Positions 44,401 to 53,170 of a DNA stretch of 64,000 bases are shown one piece after another (position 1 is the stretch's first letter; the number at the start of each line of letters is the position of its first letter). The position numbers and the translations under genes were made by a program. The notes below the pieces were generated by a model. It searched no databases. It saw only the letters and a program-made list of their open reading frames with translations, and was not told the DNA's origin. The stretch is from positions 208,332-272,331 of the forward strand of contig NZ_JOEK01000007.1 in the NCBI RefSeq assembly GCF_000719135.1, read 5' to 3'. Origin of the DNA: Streptomyces avicenniae (lineage in GTDB: Bacteria > Actinomycetota > Actinomycetes > Streptomycetales > Streptomycetaceae).

Positions 44401-44603
44401 GGATGCGGCTGGGGGTGTGGGTGTCCGTATGCGTGGCGCAGTTCGCGGTGCTGGCCGTGGACTCGGCGAACCCCCTGCTGCTGCCCGCCGTCCTGTGCTA
44501 CGGCGTCATCCCGTGGCTGTGGTACCGGAATCCGGTGAGCCCGTGGGGCGCCCGCGCCCGGTTGCGGCTGCGGCTGCGGCTGCGTGGGGGGCGTGCCCCG
44601 TGA
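41391..44603 (+). CDS. Trypsin-like protease/NB-ARC/TPR/transmembrane protein
   Basis: The 1070-residue protein has four modules. Residues 1-230 are a trypsin-fold peptidase with a full triad: H47 in VLTAAHVV, D82 in ALDIAVL, S178 in GMSGAPVF. Residues about 260-620 form an NB-ARC STAND NTPase, with Walker A GPAGVGKT at 300-307, Walker B VLVLLDNA and the GLPLALA-like PLALAVAAG box. TPR helices span about 630-920. Four hydrophobic helices at 945-1045 anchor it in the membrane. The start is a TTG at 41391 inside the Trypco2 gene, with no ribosome site, so it is made by coupling. It is a candidate defence or cell-death sensor. Confidence 0.93.
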   Translation: MTASADGGGNGLVAGRVAEIIARRAGGGSARGSGYLIAPGRVLTAAHVVPEDAAGITVRFDADLPGERTAAAAVAWRHRALDIAVLTYRPADGAEDGVAPAVVGRVGEFDGEVPFSTLGFPLLSLREDGTGGGRYRDTHQLTATFLPLSNRREGTFDLAARPVAQALARGGSAWEGMSGAPVFSRGLLIGVVVAAHRSPGEERLTATRIDRWADRLRAEPEALATLGTHLGADLAPGRLPDVRGRLARTPATPSLPDALADPPPPPAVFRYRDAELAAVLDALRPGAAPVPSGRALAVTGPAGVGKTSLAAQAAAVARREGWFPGGFLYADLLGHRPQGPGALTAEAILRTLLRALLPGTGGDVERYNLNGLAALFRDALRERGDARGPVLVLLDNAPPDFPAGLFLPGGTRHRLLLTARTARDWSTLPLLRLGPLERAQSRALLAELLRGTGVPLEGISEGEFAEIAALCEDLPLALAVAAGRLRDDTGHGAGPLLTVLREPGGRLAELDMRAVYAATYGALDERDARLFRLLALHPGGAIDGWSAAALLGVPDAADALRRLHRAELLQRTDGEGRFRLHDLLRAYAEELLGGTREDERAAALDRLLTRAGELAARGDADWLTREEGTLLALLGTAAEAGATGHVETLGPPLDAHLTRRVRLRESVVVLRHLIAAAQQRGERLREAGLFVDLAARYLDLEHPAFTVRCLDSAGALYRRAGSFPLHTLELHATIAFRSEEWAGAVTNYRWAAREATQRRDDARLVSALLGLGRSHAELDQPAEALDAWERAVAVAEGCGDLGGASEALARSALLWSEVGDTERAGPPARAGLDLARRSGDVRRLVYALTAEAFVCADEGATARVDALLDEALDLTRSHPMPDERLALLDARYQLLRFQERAEEADRVREEWAELRAGLDGGPSDVPEPPPVSPARLDRRALTRVFVLPGLWTAWSLGVTVLFVVSGYTGRAVAWGCYTAAVGALAWANHRDWSMPPGSPVKHPWMRLGVWVSVCVAQFAVLAVDSANPLLLPAVLCYGVIPWLWYRNPVSPWGARARLRLRLRLRGGRAP

Positions 44604-44661
44604 CGGACGTGACCGGGCATCCTGCCAGTGGCAAGATGGGGTGCGCAGGAGCGACCTGGAG

Positions 44662-45249
44662 GTGGGGACGATCAGCCAGCAGGGCTATCACCACGGGAAT
44701 CTGCGCCGCGCCGTCATGGACGCCGCGCTGGAGGCGATCGGGGAGACGGGGCCGTCCGGCTGGAGCCTGCGCGAGCTGGCGCGCCGCGCCGGTGTCTCGC
44801 ACGCCGCGCCCGCGCACCACTTCGGCGACAAGGCGGGGCTGCTGACCGCCGTGGCGGCCGAGGGGTACGCGGCGCTCTCCGACGAACTGGAGCGCGCGGA
44901 CGGGGACTTCGGCGAGGTGGGCGCGGCCTACGTGCGGTTCGCCGTGACGCGGCCCGCGTACTGGACGGTGATGTTCCGGCCCGAGCTGTACCGGGCGGAC
45001 GATCCGGCGGTCGCGGCGGCGCGCGCCCGTTCCCGTGCGGTCCTGGTGAGCGGCGCGCGGGGCGCCGCGGGGCGGCCGGAGCGGGAGCGGCTGGTGATGC
45101 TGGCCGCCTGGTCGCTGGCGCACGGCTTCGCCGGGCTGTGGCTGGACGGCGCGCTGGCCGAGTCGGCCGAGGACGGGCGGGACCCGGCGGAGCTGGCGCG
45201 CGCGGTGTTCCGTACGGCCGCCGAAGGGTTCGGCTCCCCCGGGGACTGA
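44662..45249 (+). CDS. TetR-family regulator with TetR_C WHG-type domain
   Basis: The 195-residue protein has a TetR helix-turn-helix (NLRRAVMDAALEAIGETGPS to GVSHAAPAHHFGDK, residues about 10-55). The GTG start at 44662 comes before QQGYHHGN, a common TetR beginning; AGGAG lies about ten bases upstream. It is 78 bases before a quinone reductase-like gene on the same strand and probably controls it. Confidence 0.87.
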   Translation: MGTISQQGYHHGNLRRAVMDAALEAIGETGPSGWSLRELARRAGVSHAAPAHHFGDKAGLLTAVAAEGYAALSDELERADGDFGEVGAAYVRFAVTRPAYWTVMFRPELYRADDPAVAAARARSRAVLVSGARGAAGRPERERLVMLAAWSLAHGFAGLWLDGALAESAEDGRDPAELARAVFRTAAEGFGSPGD

Positions 45250-45327
45250 CGGCCGGGGGAAGAGAGGGCCCACCGTGGTTGTTCCCTGTCCCCCGGGCCG
45301 AGGGGCCGGGGAGACGAGGAGTGACGC

Positions 45328-46290
45328 ATGCGAGCCGTGGCCTTCGAGCGTGGCGGCGCACCCGAGGTGCTGACCGTCGTGGAGCTGCCGGAGCCGACGC
45401 CGGGTCCTGGCGAGATCCGCGTGCGGGTGCACGGCGCGGGCGTGAACCCGGCGGACACCCTGCTGCGGGCGGAGGGCAGCGCCGTGACGGCGTTCCCGGG
45501 CCCGCACGTCCTCGGCATGGACGTCGCGGGCGTCGTGGACGGGATCGGCCCCGGCACGGAGACGTCGCTCTCCCTGGGCGATCGGGTGATGGCGGTCGTG
45601 CTCCCGGTGCGGCCGGAGGGCGGCGGGTACGCGGAGCGGGTCGTCGTACCGGCCGGGTGGGCGGTGGCCGTGCCCGAGGGGATCTCGCCGCACGAGGCCG
45701 CGACCGTGCCCATGAACGCGCTGACCGTGCTGAGCGCCTTCGAGGCGATGGACCTGGCCGGGGGCGAGACCGCCGGGGTCACGGGCGCGGCCGGGGCGTT
45801 CGGCGGCGCCTTCGTGCAGTTGGCCGCCGTGCGCGGCATCCGTACCGTCGCGGACGCCGCGCCGAAGGACGACGCGCTGCTGCGTGAGCTGGGCGCCACC
45901 TGGGTGGTGCGGCGCGGTGCGGACGTCGCGGAGCGGATGCGGGAGGTGGTGCCGCAGGGGGTGGACGCCCTCGTGGACGGCGCGCTGCTGGGCCCGCGCG
46001 TGCTGCCCGCCGTGCGGGACGGGGGCCGCTACGCGAGCCTGCGCAAGCTCGGCGAGGCCGGTACGCAGCTGCTGCCCTCACCGGCGCCGCGCGGGATCTC
46101 GTACCGGACGTTCGGGGTGCACGAGTGGTTCGGGCGGGCCGATCTGATGGACGAGATCGCGAGGGCGCTGGCGGCGGGACGGCTCACGCCGCGCGTCGCC
46201 GAGGTCGTGCCGCCCGGGGAGGCGGCGCGGGCGCACGCGACGTTGGAGGCGGGCGGGGTGCGGGGCCGGTTCGTCCTCGACTTCTCCTGA
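45328..46290 (+). CDS. Zinc-independent quinone reductase-type MDR oxidoreductase
   Basis: The 320-residue protein belongs to the medium-chain dehydrogenase group close to NADPH:quinone reductases: GRAPEVLTVVELPEPTPG at the start, a HVLGMDVAGVV turn, and the cofactor loop TGAAGAFGGAFVQLAA. The usual zinc ligands of alcohol dehydrogenases are absent. ATG 45328 has the ribosome site GAGGAG. It follows a TetR gene and may be induced by an electrophile. Confidence 0.88.
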   Translation: MRAVAFERGGAPEVLTVVELPEPTPGPGEIRVRVHGAGVNPADTLLRAEGSAVTAFPGPHVLGMDVAGVVDGIGPGTETSLSLGDRVMAVVLPVRPEGGGYAERVVVPAGWAVAVPEGISPHEAATVPMNALTVLSAFEAMDLAGGETAGVTGAAGAFGGAFVQLAAVRGIRTVADAAPKDDALLRELGATWVVRRGADVAERMREVVPQGVDALVDGALLGPRVLPAVRDGGRYASLRKLGEAGTQLLPSPAPRGISYRTFGVHEWFGRADLMDEIARALAAGRLTPRVAEVVPPGEAARAHATLEAGGVRGRFVLDFS

Positions 46291-46302
46291 GCGCGGGCGG
46301 CG

Positions 46303-48330
46303 TCAGAGCAGGTCGCGGGGGACGTTCTCCGTCCAGGTGCGGGAGAACACGCGGTGCGGGCCCTCGTACGCGTCGAGGGTCGCGTGCATGAGGAATTCCG
46401 TGGGCGTGCACTCCAGGACGGTCCTGGTCTCCGTGCGCGTGTCGAAGGCGCCGCGCCGGAAGCCCATGGTCCACGCCGACTCGCCGCGCACCGAGCAGAA
46501 GCGGTCGGCGACGGAGTCGTAGCGCTCGTAGGCGCGGCGGCGCACCTCCATGGCGTTGTCCTCGAAGCGCTCGACGCCCATGTCCTTCACGATCTCCAGC
46601 GCCGACCGGTAGTGCACCAGGTCGCGGGAGACCTCCCAGCGCTGCTCGCCGGGTTCGAGCCGGGTCGTCGTGAGGGGGCGGGCGCCCTCGGGCTCGGCGA
46701 AGGGGTGGGCACCGACGTTGTCCGGCTCCCCTGCCGGGCGCACGGGCAGGACGAGGCTGCCGCCGCCGTGCACCGTCATCAGCACGGGCTCGGGCGGGGG
46801 CCAGGCCAGCGGCCAGTAGGAGGTGGACAGGGACAGGCGGACGCGGTGGCCCGGCGGGAACGCCTGCGCCACGCCGTTCAGCCGCAGGGTGACGCGGTAG
46901 CGGCGGCCAGGTTCCAGGGGCTGCGGCGCGTCGTGGCTGTCGCGGCGGGTGAGGTTGAGCAGGCCGTAGGTGACGCGGGTGGCGCTGCCGTCCTCGGCGA
47001 CGTCGGACAGGCGCGCGGCGATCATGGCGACGGGCCGGTTGACGGAGACTTCGAGCTCGACCGTGGGCGAGCCGAGGATCTCCAGCCGTTCGGCCAGGGG
47101 GTCGCTGTCGTGGACGATCGAGCCGCCGTCCTCCTCGCGCTGGTCGTAGGGCAGGTCGGGCGGCGCGTTGTAGGAGGCCCACTTCCCGGCGAACTGGCCG
47201 ACCGACAGGGGCGAGCGGACCGTCGCCTCGGGGTAGGCGCGCAGCGGTTTCTCCTCGGGGCTGCCGAGGCGCGGGCCGAGCAGCGGGTAGGCGGTCTCCT
47301 CGATGTGCGGGGACGGCCAGGAGGGTTCGCCGACCCAGCGGCCGGGGCGTTCCTCGTAGGCGGTGGAGGGCGGGACGCTCTCCTGCATCCAGGCGCGCAG
47401 CATGGGGCCGTCCATGACGCCGTTGTCGGCGTCCTTCAGCCAGTGGTCCCACCAGCGGACGATCTCCTGGAGGTAGCCGATGGCAGGTCCCGGCTCGCCC
47501 TGGTGGGGGAACTTGTGGGACCAGGGGCCGATGAGGCCCTTGCGGGGCACGTCCAGGTGTTCGAGCAGGCGCGTGACGGCGTTCGAGTAGCCGTCGGCCC
47601 AGCCACTGGAGGCGAGGACGGGGACGCGGACGGCGGCGTAGTCCTCGCAGACGGAGGCGTGCTGCCAGTAGGCGTCGCGGCGCTGGTGGCGCAGCCAGCG
47701 TTCGACCCAGGGGCGGGCGGCGGCGAGGCGTTCGAACCACATGGCGCGCCAGGCGTCGCCGACGAGCAGGGGGTCGGGCGGGCAGGTGGCGTAGGCGAAC
47801 ATGGTGCCCGCCTCGGCCAGGTTGTCGGAGAGCATGCAGCCGTTCATGTAGTGCATGTCGTCGGCGTACCGGTCGTCGGTGAAGGACGCGATGGCGATGG
47901 CGCGCAGGCTGGGCGGGCGGCGCGCGGCGACCTGGAGGGCGCTGAACGCGCCCCAGGACAGGCCCATCATGCCGGTGCGTCCGTCGCACCACGGGCGGGT
48001 CGCGAGCCAGGCGAGGACGTCCTCGGCGTCGGTCTGCTCGCGCTCCAGGTACTCGTCCAGCAGGACGCCCTCGGACTCGCCGGTGCCGCGCAGATCGACG
48101 CGGACGCAGGCGTAGCCGTGCCCGGCGATGTAGGGGTGGTGGACCGAGTCGCGGACGGACGTGAGGTCGCCCTTGCGGTAGGGGATGTACTCCAGGACGG
48201 CGGGGACCGGCTCGGTGCCGGAGTTCTCCGGGCGCCAGACGCGGGCGGAGAGGCGGATGCCGTCCGAGACGGGGACGGTGACGTGGTCCTCGCGGAGGAC
48301 GGGGTGCGGGAGGTCGTCCGTGACGCGCAT
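46303..48330 (-). CDS. CocE/NonD-type alpha/beta hydrolase with PepX C-domain
   Basis: The 675-residue protein is a CocE/X-Pro dipeptidyl-peptidase-like hydrolase. The nucleophile elbow is MMGLSWGAFSALQVAARR, the Asp in ASSGWADGYSN and the His in GPWSHKFPHQG. The beta-jelly-roll C-domain (PEATVRSPLSV to the end, with VELEVSVNRPVAMIAARLSD) is of the PepX_C kind. It may act on an ester or on an N-terminal acyl/proline amide. Its ATG overlaps the stop of the ATP-grasp gene by one base, so both are made together. Confidence 0.9.
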   Translation of the reverse strand: MRVTDDLPHPVLREDHVTVPVSDGIRLSARVWRPENSGTEPVPAVLEYIPYRKGDLTSVRDSVHHPYIAGHGYACVRVDLRGTGESEGVLLDEYLEREQTDAEDVLAWLATRPWCDGRTGMMGLSWGAFSALQVAARRPPSLRAIAIASFTDDRYADDMHYMNGCMLSDNLAEAGTMFAYATCPPDPLLVGDAWRAMWFERLAAARPWVERWLRHQRRDAYWQHASVCEDYAAVRVPVLASSGWADGYSNAVTRLLEHLDVPRKGLIGPWSHKFPHQGEPGPAIGYLQEIVRWWDHWLKDADNGVMDGPMLRAWMQESVPPSTAYEERPGRWVGEPSWPSPHIEETAYPLLGPRLGSPEEKPLRAYPEATVRSPLSVGQFAGKWASYNAPPDLPYDQREEDGGSIVHDSDPLAERLEILGSPTVELEVSVNRPVAMIAARLSDVAEDGSATRVTYGLLNLTRRDSHDAPQPLEPGRRYRVTLRLNGVAQAFPPGHRVRLSLSTSYWPLAWPPPEPVLMTVHGGGSLVLPVRPAGEPDNVGAHPFAEPEGARPLTTTRLEPGEQRWEVSRDLVHYRSALEIVKDMGVERFEDNAMEVRRRAYERYDSVADRFCSVRGESAWTMGFRRGAFDTRTETRTVLECTPTEFLMHATLDAYEGPHRVFSRTWTENVPRDLL

Positions 48331-49733
48331 CAGGCGGGGCCCTCCTCGGGGCGCCCGCCGCCGTCGCCGTCGTCGGGGCCGCCGTCGGGGACGGTGAACG
48401 CGAAGTCGAGGGAGCGTACGCACTCCTCGTACTTGGCGACCATCTCCTCCTCGCTGTCGGCCGCGGTGAAGACGTGGGCCAGCTCGAAGCTGTAGCTGTC
48501 CTGCTCGGGCAGTTCCGACAGGCGCGTCCCCGCGGGCGGGACGTGGTTGACGAGCGTGCCGGGGACGCGGCGGGCGAGGTCGGCCAGGGCGGCGTCGGTG
48601 GGCGCGCGGGTGACGACGGCGTCGGTGAAGCGGCGGTGGTACCACTTGGCGGCGACGGCGTGGGCGCCCTCGCGGTGCGGGAGGCCGGGCTCGCGGCCGA
48701 GGGCGAGGGCGAGCATGGCGTGGTGGTTCGAGGCGCCGTCCACGGCGGCGAAGAGTTCCGCGTGCGACTGGGAATGACGCGGATTGACCTCCAGGAGATT
48801 GATCCTGTCGGTTTCCTGGTCGTAGAAGTACTCGATGCTGAACGTGGCGTCGTTCATCCCGATCCGCGTGATCACCCGCCGGGCGATGTCCTCCAGCCGT
48901 GCCACGACGCCGTCGGGCAGCCGGGACGGGTACTGGTGCCGCAGGAAGCAGGGGCTGTCGGGGTACGTCAGCGAGTCGAGCGCCCCGTACACCGTCACCT
49001 CGCCGTCGCGGACGTAGCCCTCCACGGCGACCTGCTCGCCGCGTATCGCCTCCTCCGCGAGGCAGGCCGCGCCGCCCGCCTCGGCGATCTCGGGCGGCAG
49101 CTCAAGCCGGTCCAGCACGAACTCGAACGGGTGACCGACGCGGCCGACTCCCGCGCGGATCTCGGCGACGGCCGCGCGGAACTCGTTGCGGTCGTGCACG
49201 CCGAAGGCCAGCTCGGAGGAGTAGGCGGTCACGGGCTTCAGCCACATGGGGAACCGCACCCCCTCCGGCGGCGCCGGGTCGTCCGCCGACAGGTCCACCA
49301 GGCCGAAGCGCGGCACGGCGTCCGTCACCGCCGCCTGTTCGAGGCGGCTCCAGTACTTGTGCTCGCACTTGGCGACGGACTCCAGGCTCGTGCTGCGCAG
49401 CCCGTAGCGGCGGGCGAGGATCGGCACCAGGGTGGAGACCGGGAAGTCCCAGTAGCCGACGATGGCGTCGATCGTGCCGTCGAAGGCGTCGAGCTGCCGT
49501 TCCGCCGAGCGGACGAGCGCGGGGAAGTCCACCTCGCCGTGCTGGAGTTCGGCGAGGGTCAGCAGCGGGTGCAGCCGGTGGGCCGCCGCGTCGGGCACGT
49601 CGCGCAGGGCCGCCTCGTTCGCCTCGTCCATGCCGATGACGAAGACGTCGGCGGTCGTCCCGGCGTCCACGGCGTGTGCCGCGCCCGCCGCCCTCGTCGT
49701 GTCAGGGGTGCCGGTCCTGGCCGCGTGACTCAC
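48330..49733 (-). CDS. ATP-grasp ligase-like protein
   Basis: The 467-residue protein has an ATP-grasp core: MWLKPVTAYSSELAFGV with the ATP lysine, AEEAIRGEQVAVEGYV with a glutamate, and the metal site LLEVNPRHSQSHAEL. ATP-grasp enzymes join a carboxylate to an amine through an acyl phosphate. The GTG start at 49733 has a strong ribosome site, GGAGGAGGG. It is the first gene of a two-gene unit with a CocE-type hydrolase, a pairing that hints at a small pathway making and trimming a peptide or amide. The product is unknown. Confidence 0.88.
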   Translation of the reverse strand: MSHAARTGTPDTTRAAGAAHAVDAGTTADVFVIGMDEANEAALRDVPDAAAHRLHPLLTLAELQHGEVDFPALVRSAERQLDAFDGTIDAIVGYWDFPVSTLVPILARRYGLRSTSLESVAKCEHKYWSRLEQAAVTDAVPRFGLVDLSADDPAPPEGVRFPMWLKPVTAYSSELAFGVHDRNEFRAAVAEIRAGVGRVGHPFEFVLDRLELPPEIAEAGGAACLAEEAIRGEQVAVEGYVRDGEVTVYGALDSLTYPDSPCFLRHQYPSRLPDGVVARLEDIARRVITRIGMNDATFSIEYFYDQETDRINLLEVNPRHSQSHAELFAAVDGASNHHAMLALALGREPGLPHREGAHAVAAKWYHRRFTDAVVTRAPTDAALADLARRVPGTLVNHVPPAGTRLSELPEQDSYSFELAHVFTAADSEEEMVAKYEECVRSLDFAFTVPDGGPDDGDGGGRPEEGPA

Positions 49734-49823
49734 CGGTGCCCTCCTCCGTTCCCGGCCCGCCGGGATGCGGGCGCGGACCTTTCGGAGTACCCCCGACGGC
49801 GCGAGGCATGCGCCGCGCGCCGG

Positions 49824-51119
49824 TCAGCGGCTCCCGGGGCCGACGACCCGCTGCGACCCGATGACTCCGGTGGGTGTCATCGCCTGGGGCGCGCCGTGCG
49901 GCCAGCTGAGCTGGAGGATGGCGATGTCGTCGGTGTGCCGCCCGGCGTCCATGCGGCGGACGGTCGTCAGCAGGGCGTCCAGCCGGGCGTCGGGGTCGCC
50001 CGTCCCCGTGGCGTGGATCAGCTCGATCAGGCCGTCGGTGCCGAGCCGGTCGCCGCCCGCGTCGCGGTGGCCCTCGATGAGGCCGTCGGTGTAGAGCAGC
50101 AGGGTGCCCTCGTCCGGCAGCTCGAACGTCGTCGGGTACCAGCGTCTGAGGCCGGGGACGATGCCGAGCGCGAGGCCGTGCTGTCCGCTGACCTCGCGGA
50201 TGGCCTCGGTGGGGCCTGCGCCGGTGAGGAGCAGCGGCTCGTGGTGTCCGGCGAGGTGGAGCGTGGCGCGGCGGGCGGCCGGGTCCACGGTGAGGAGCGT
50301 GCAGGTGGCGAAGAGGTCGCCGCCGGTGCGTTCGGCGACGAGCATGCGTTCCAGCAGGTCGAGGAGGCCGATGCCGCCGTGCCCGGCGAGGGTGAGGGCG
50401 CGCCAGGTGATGCGCAGGCACACGCCGAGGGCGGCCTGGTCGGGGCCGTGGCCGCTGACGTCGCCGATGACGGCGTGGATGAGGCCGTCGCCGGTCTGCA
50501 CGACGTCGAGGAAGTCGCCGCTGAGGAGGGCGCGCTCCCGGCCGGGCACGTAGCGGCTGAGGACGCCCACGGACGGGGCCTCAAGCAGCGGCGTGGGCAG
50601 CAGGCTGTGTTCGAGGCGGGCGTTCTCGGCGGCGAGGATGCGGTTCTCGCGCAGTTCGGCGTTGGCGCGCTCGGCCTGCTTGCGGTGGATGGCGTAGCGC
50701 AGCGCGCGGCGCAGCAGCTCGGCCTCGACCTTGCCCTTGACGAGGTAGTCCTGCGCACCGGCGGCGACGGCCTCGGCGCCCGCGTCGGACTCGGCGAGGC
50801 CGGTGAGGACGATGACGGCGGTCCCCGGGCTGGCCTGGCGCAGCGAGCGGACGGCGTCCACGCCGGAGGCGTCCGGCAGGTGCAGGTCGAGGAGGACGCA
50901 GTCGGGGCCGCGGTCGCGGGCGAGGGGGCCGCCCGTGCCCAGGTCGTCCAGGGCCTCGGCCAGCGTCTTGCTGCGGCGCAGGTCGTAGGTCAGGCCGGTG
51001 TCGTACAGCATCTCCTCGACGAGGAGGGCGTCGCCGTCGTCGTCCTCCACGAGGAGGAGGCGCAGGGGGGCGGCGTTCTCGGGGGGCGGCACGGGGCCGC
51101 TCTGCCCGGGGGTCGTCAT
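49824..51119 (-). CDS. Response regulator fused to a PP2C/SpoIIE phosphatase
   Basis: The 431-residue protein starts with a receiver domain (LLLVEDDDGDALLVEEMLYD; phospho-acceptor Asp in CVLLDLHLPDASG; lysine in DYLVKGK) and ends in a SpoIIE-type phosphatase (GDFLDVVQTGDGLIHAVIGD, and DVSGHGPDQAALGV with metal aspartates; LLLYTDGLIEG). Phosphorylation by the kinase coupled upstream probably changes the phosphatase, which acts on an anti-sigma antagonist. It overlaps the kinase gene by four bases. Confidence 0.92.
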   Translation of the reverse strand: MTTPGQSGPVPPPENAAPLRLLLVEDDDGDALLVEEMLYDTGLTYDLRRSKTLAEALDDLGTGGPLARDRGPDCVLLDLHLPDASGVDAVRSLRQASPGTAVIVLTGLAESDAGAEAVAAGAQDYLVKGKVEAELLRRALRYAIHRKQAERANAELRENRILAAENARLEHSLLPTPLLEAPSVGVLSRYVPGRERALLSGDFLDVVQTGDGLIHAVIGDVSGHGPDQAALGVCLRITWRALTLAGHGGIGLLDLLERMLVAERTGGDLFATCTLLTVDPAARRATLHLAGHHEPLLLTGAGPTEAIREVSGQHGLALGIVPGLRRWYPTTFELPDEGTLLLYTDGLIEGHRDAGGDRLGTDGLIELIHATGTGDPDARLDALLTTVRRMDAGRHTDDIAILQLSWPHGAPQAMTPTGVIGSQRVVGPGSR

Positions 51120-52762
51120 CTCACAGAGACCTTTCCAGGTTCCGCGCCGCCGCCCGGTGCCGTCCGGTCGTCGTCGGCCTGGTCGGCCGTGGCGTCGGCG
51201 GGCGCGGAGTCCGGGGGGGCGTCGTGTCCCGGGGCGGCGGGCAGGGTGAAGACGATGCGGGTGCCGTCACCGTGCGTGGGGTCCACGGAGATGGTTCCGC
51301 CGAGGTATTCGACGATCTTCTTGCACATCGCCAGGCCGATGCCGCTGCCTGGATAGGCGTCGCGGGTGTGGAGGCGCTGGAAGATGACGAAGACGCGCTC
51401 GGCGTACTCGGGTTCGATGCCTATGCCGTTGTCCGTGACGGAGAGGCGCCACAGGTCGCCGTCGCGTTCGGCGCCGACGTGGATGCGGGGGGCGCGGTCG
51501 GGGGCGCGGAACTTCACGGCGTTGGAGACGAGGTTCTGGAAGAGCATGACGAGCTGGCTGGCGTCGCCGGTGACGTGGGGCAGCGGGTCGTGCGTGACCT
51601 CGGTGCCGGTCTCCTCGACGCTGACGCTGAGCGCGTCCAGGACGGAGGTGAGCGTCGCGTCGAGGTCGATGGGGCGCGATTCGGCGTTCATGCGGCCGAC
51701 GCGGGAGAAGAGCAGCAGGTCGTTGATGAGGACCTGCATGCGGTTGGCGCCGTCCACGGCGAAGCCGATGTACTGGTCGGCGCGGTCGTCGAGCTGCCCG
51801 CCGTAGCGGCGCTGGAGCAGCTGGCAGAAGCTGGCGACCTTCCGCAGCGGCTCCTGGAGGTCGTGCGAGGCGACGTACGCGAACTGTTCCAGCTCGTCGT
51901 TGGAGCGGCGCAGCTCCATGGCCTGCTCGTCCAGGCGCGCCCTGGCCCGTTCGGCGAAGCCCAGCTCGTCGGACAGGCGGCGGCGCATGTCCTCGACGTC
52001 CCCGCCGAGCTGCGCGAGGTCGGCGGGCCCGGTGGGGGCGGTGATGGGGTGGGCGAAATCACCCTCGGCGACGCGGCGGGCGTCCCGGGAGAGGACTTCG
52101 AGGGGGCGTGTGACGCTGCGCCGGGTGGCGGCGTAGGCGAGGAGGGTGACGGTCACGATGAGGACGGCGATCACGGTGAAGACGACGTTGCGGACGACCT
52201 GGGTCTCGCGCAGGTTGTCGCGGGCGGTGTCGCGGACGTCGGCGAGGTGGCGTTGCTGCTCGGTGACGGCGGCGCGGACGGCGTCGAACGTGGTCTTGCC
52301 GCGCTCGGTGTAGTCGGCGGTCAGCTGGGCCAACTCGTCCTGCGGGGCGTTGACGATGGGCTCGGCGAGCTGTTCGCGCCAGTCGTCGGCCCGGGCGAGG
52401 ACGGTGCGCAGGTCCTCCTGGGCCTGTTCGTCGCCGACGACGAGTTCGCCGAGGCGGCGGGCGGCGGCCTCCTCGTCGGCGCGGCCCTCGCGGTAGGGGT
52501 CGAGGAAGTCGTCGCGGCGGGAGAGCGCGTAGCCGCGGACCCCGGTCTCCTGGTCGATGAGGGCGCGCTCCAGCCAGACGGCGGAGACCAGCGACGGCGA
52601 GGAGATCTCGGCGAGCTGCCGGGTCGATTCCGAGGTCCGCGCCAGGGTCCAGGCGCCGATGGCGCCGAGGACGGCGAAGACCGCGAGGGTGGTGGTGACG
52701 CCGACGGCGAGCCAGCGGCGGGTGGTCCACCGGCCCGACCGTTTCCCGGCAACGACCGGCAT
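51116..52762 (-). CDS. CHASE3/HAMP sensor histidine kinase
   Basis: The 548-residue protein has an N-terminal membrane helix (residues about 13-35), an extracellular CHASE3 region (SLVSAVWLERALIDQETGVRG), a second helix (VVFTVIAVLIVTVTLLAYAA), a HAMP domain, and a kinase core: H box YVASHDLQEPLRKVASF, N box LFQNLVSNAVKFRAPD, and G boxes DNGIGIEP and GSGIGLAM. The ATG at 52762 has AGGAGG upstream. It is coupled to the receiver-phosphatase gene. Confidence 0.92.
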   Translation of the reverse strand: MPVVAGKRSGRWTTRRWLAVGVTTTLAVFAVLGAIGAWTLARTSESTRQLAEISSPSLVSAVWLERALIDQETGVRGYALSRRDDFLDPYREGRADEEAAARRLGELVVGDEQAQEDLRTVLARADDWREQLAEPIVNAPQDELAQLTADYTERGKTTFDAVRAAVTEQQRHLADVRDTARDNLRETQVVRNVVFTVIAVLIVTVTLLAYAATRRSVTRPLEVLSRDARRVAEGDFAHPITAPTGPADLAQLGGDVEDMRRRLSDELGFAERARARLDEQAMELRRSNDELEQFAYVASHDLQEPLRKVASFCQLLQRRYGGQLDDRADQYIGFAVDGANRMQVLINDLLLFSRVGRMNAESRPIDLDATLTSVLDALSVSVEETGTEVTHDPLPHVTGDASQLVMLFQNLVSNAVKFRAPDRAPRIHVGAERDGDLWRLSVTDNGIGIEPEYAERVFVIFQRLHTRDAYPGSGIGLAMCKKIVEYLGGTISVDPTHGDGTRIVFTLPAAPGHDAPPDSAPADATADQADDDRTAPGGGAEPGKVSVR

Positions 52763-53170
52763 GAGAGTCCTCCTGTCCCCCCACGACACTGCGCCGGTCC
52801 GGGAGTCGGGAGCGACCCTCCGGTTCCGGCGCGTCCGGTCACGATACAGGGGAAGTAGGGACGGCGGTTGTCAGTCCGTGACCGGGAACCTTAACCTCGT
52901 ACCCATGCCCGGTATCCGTTCGGCCTCACGTCTTCCCTCGCGGGACGGCGGGGTCGGCACGGGTGCGATGACCGACGGGCCGGCACACCCGGCACAGCCC
53001 CGGTGCGCGGTGGACCGGACGGCGGACGGGACGGGCGCGCGGCGAGCGCGCACGCGTCCGCGTCCGGCGGACTCCGGCGCGAGCCCGTTGTGTGCGACCC
53101 CCCGCAGCCCGTGGGCACACCCCACGGGCCCGCACCACATCGACCCGTCAGGAACCGGAGTTGATCCCGT
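52763..53170. other. Intergenic region of the divergent kinase and receiver genes
   Basis: This 408-base stretch should hold the promoters of the kinase operon (minus) and the receiver gene (plus). An AT-richer patch, CTTAACCTCGTACCC near 52890-52905, stands out, but I see no clear operator, hairpin or coding frame. Confidence 0.4.
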
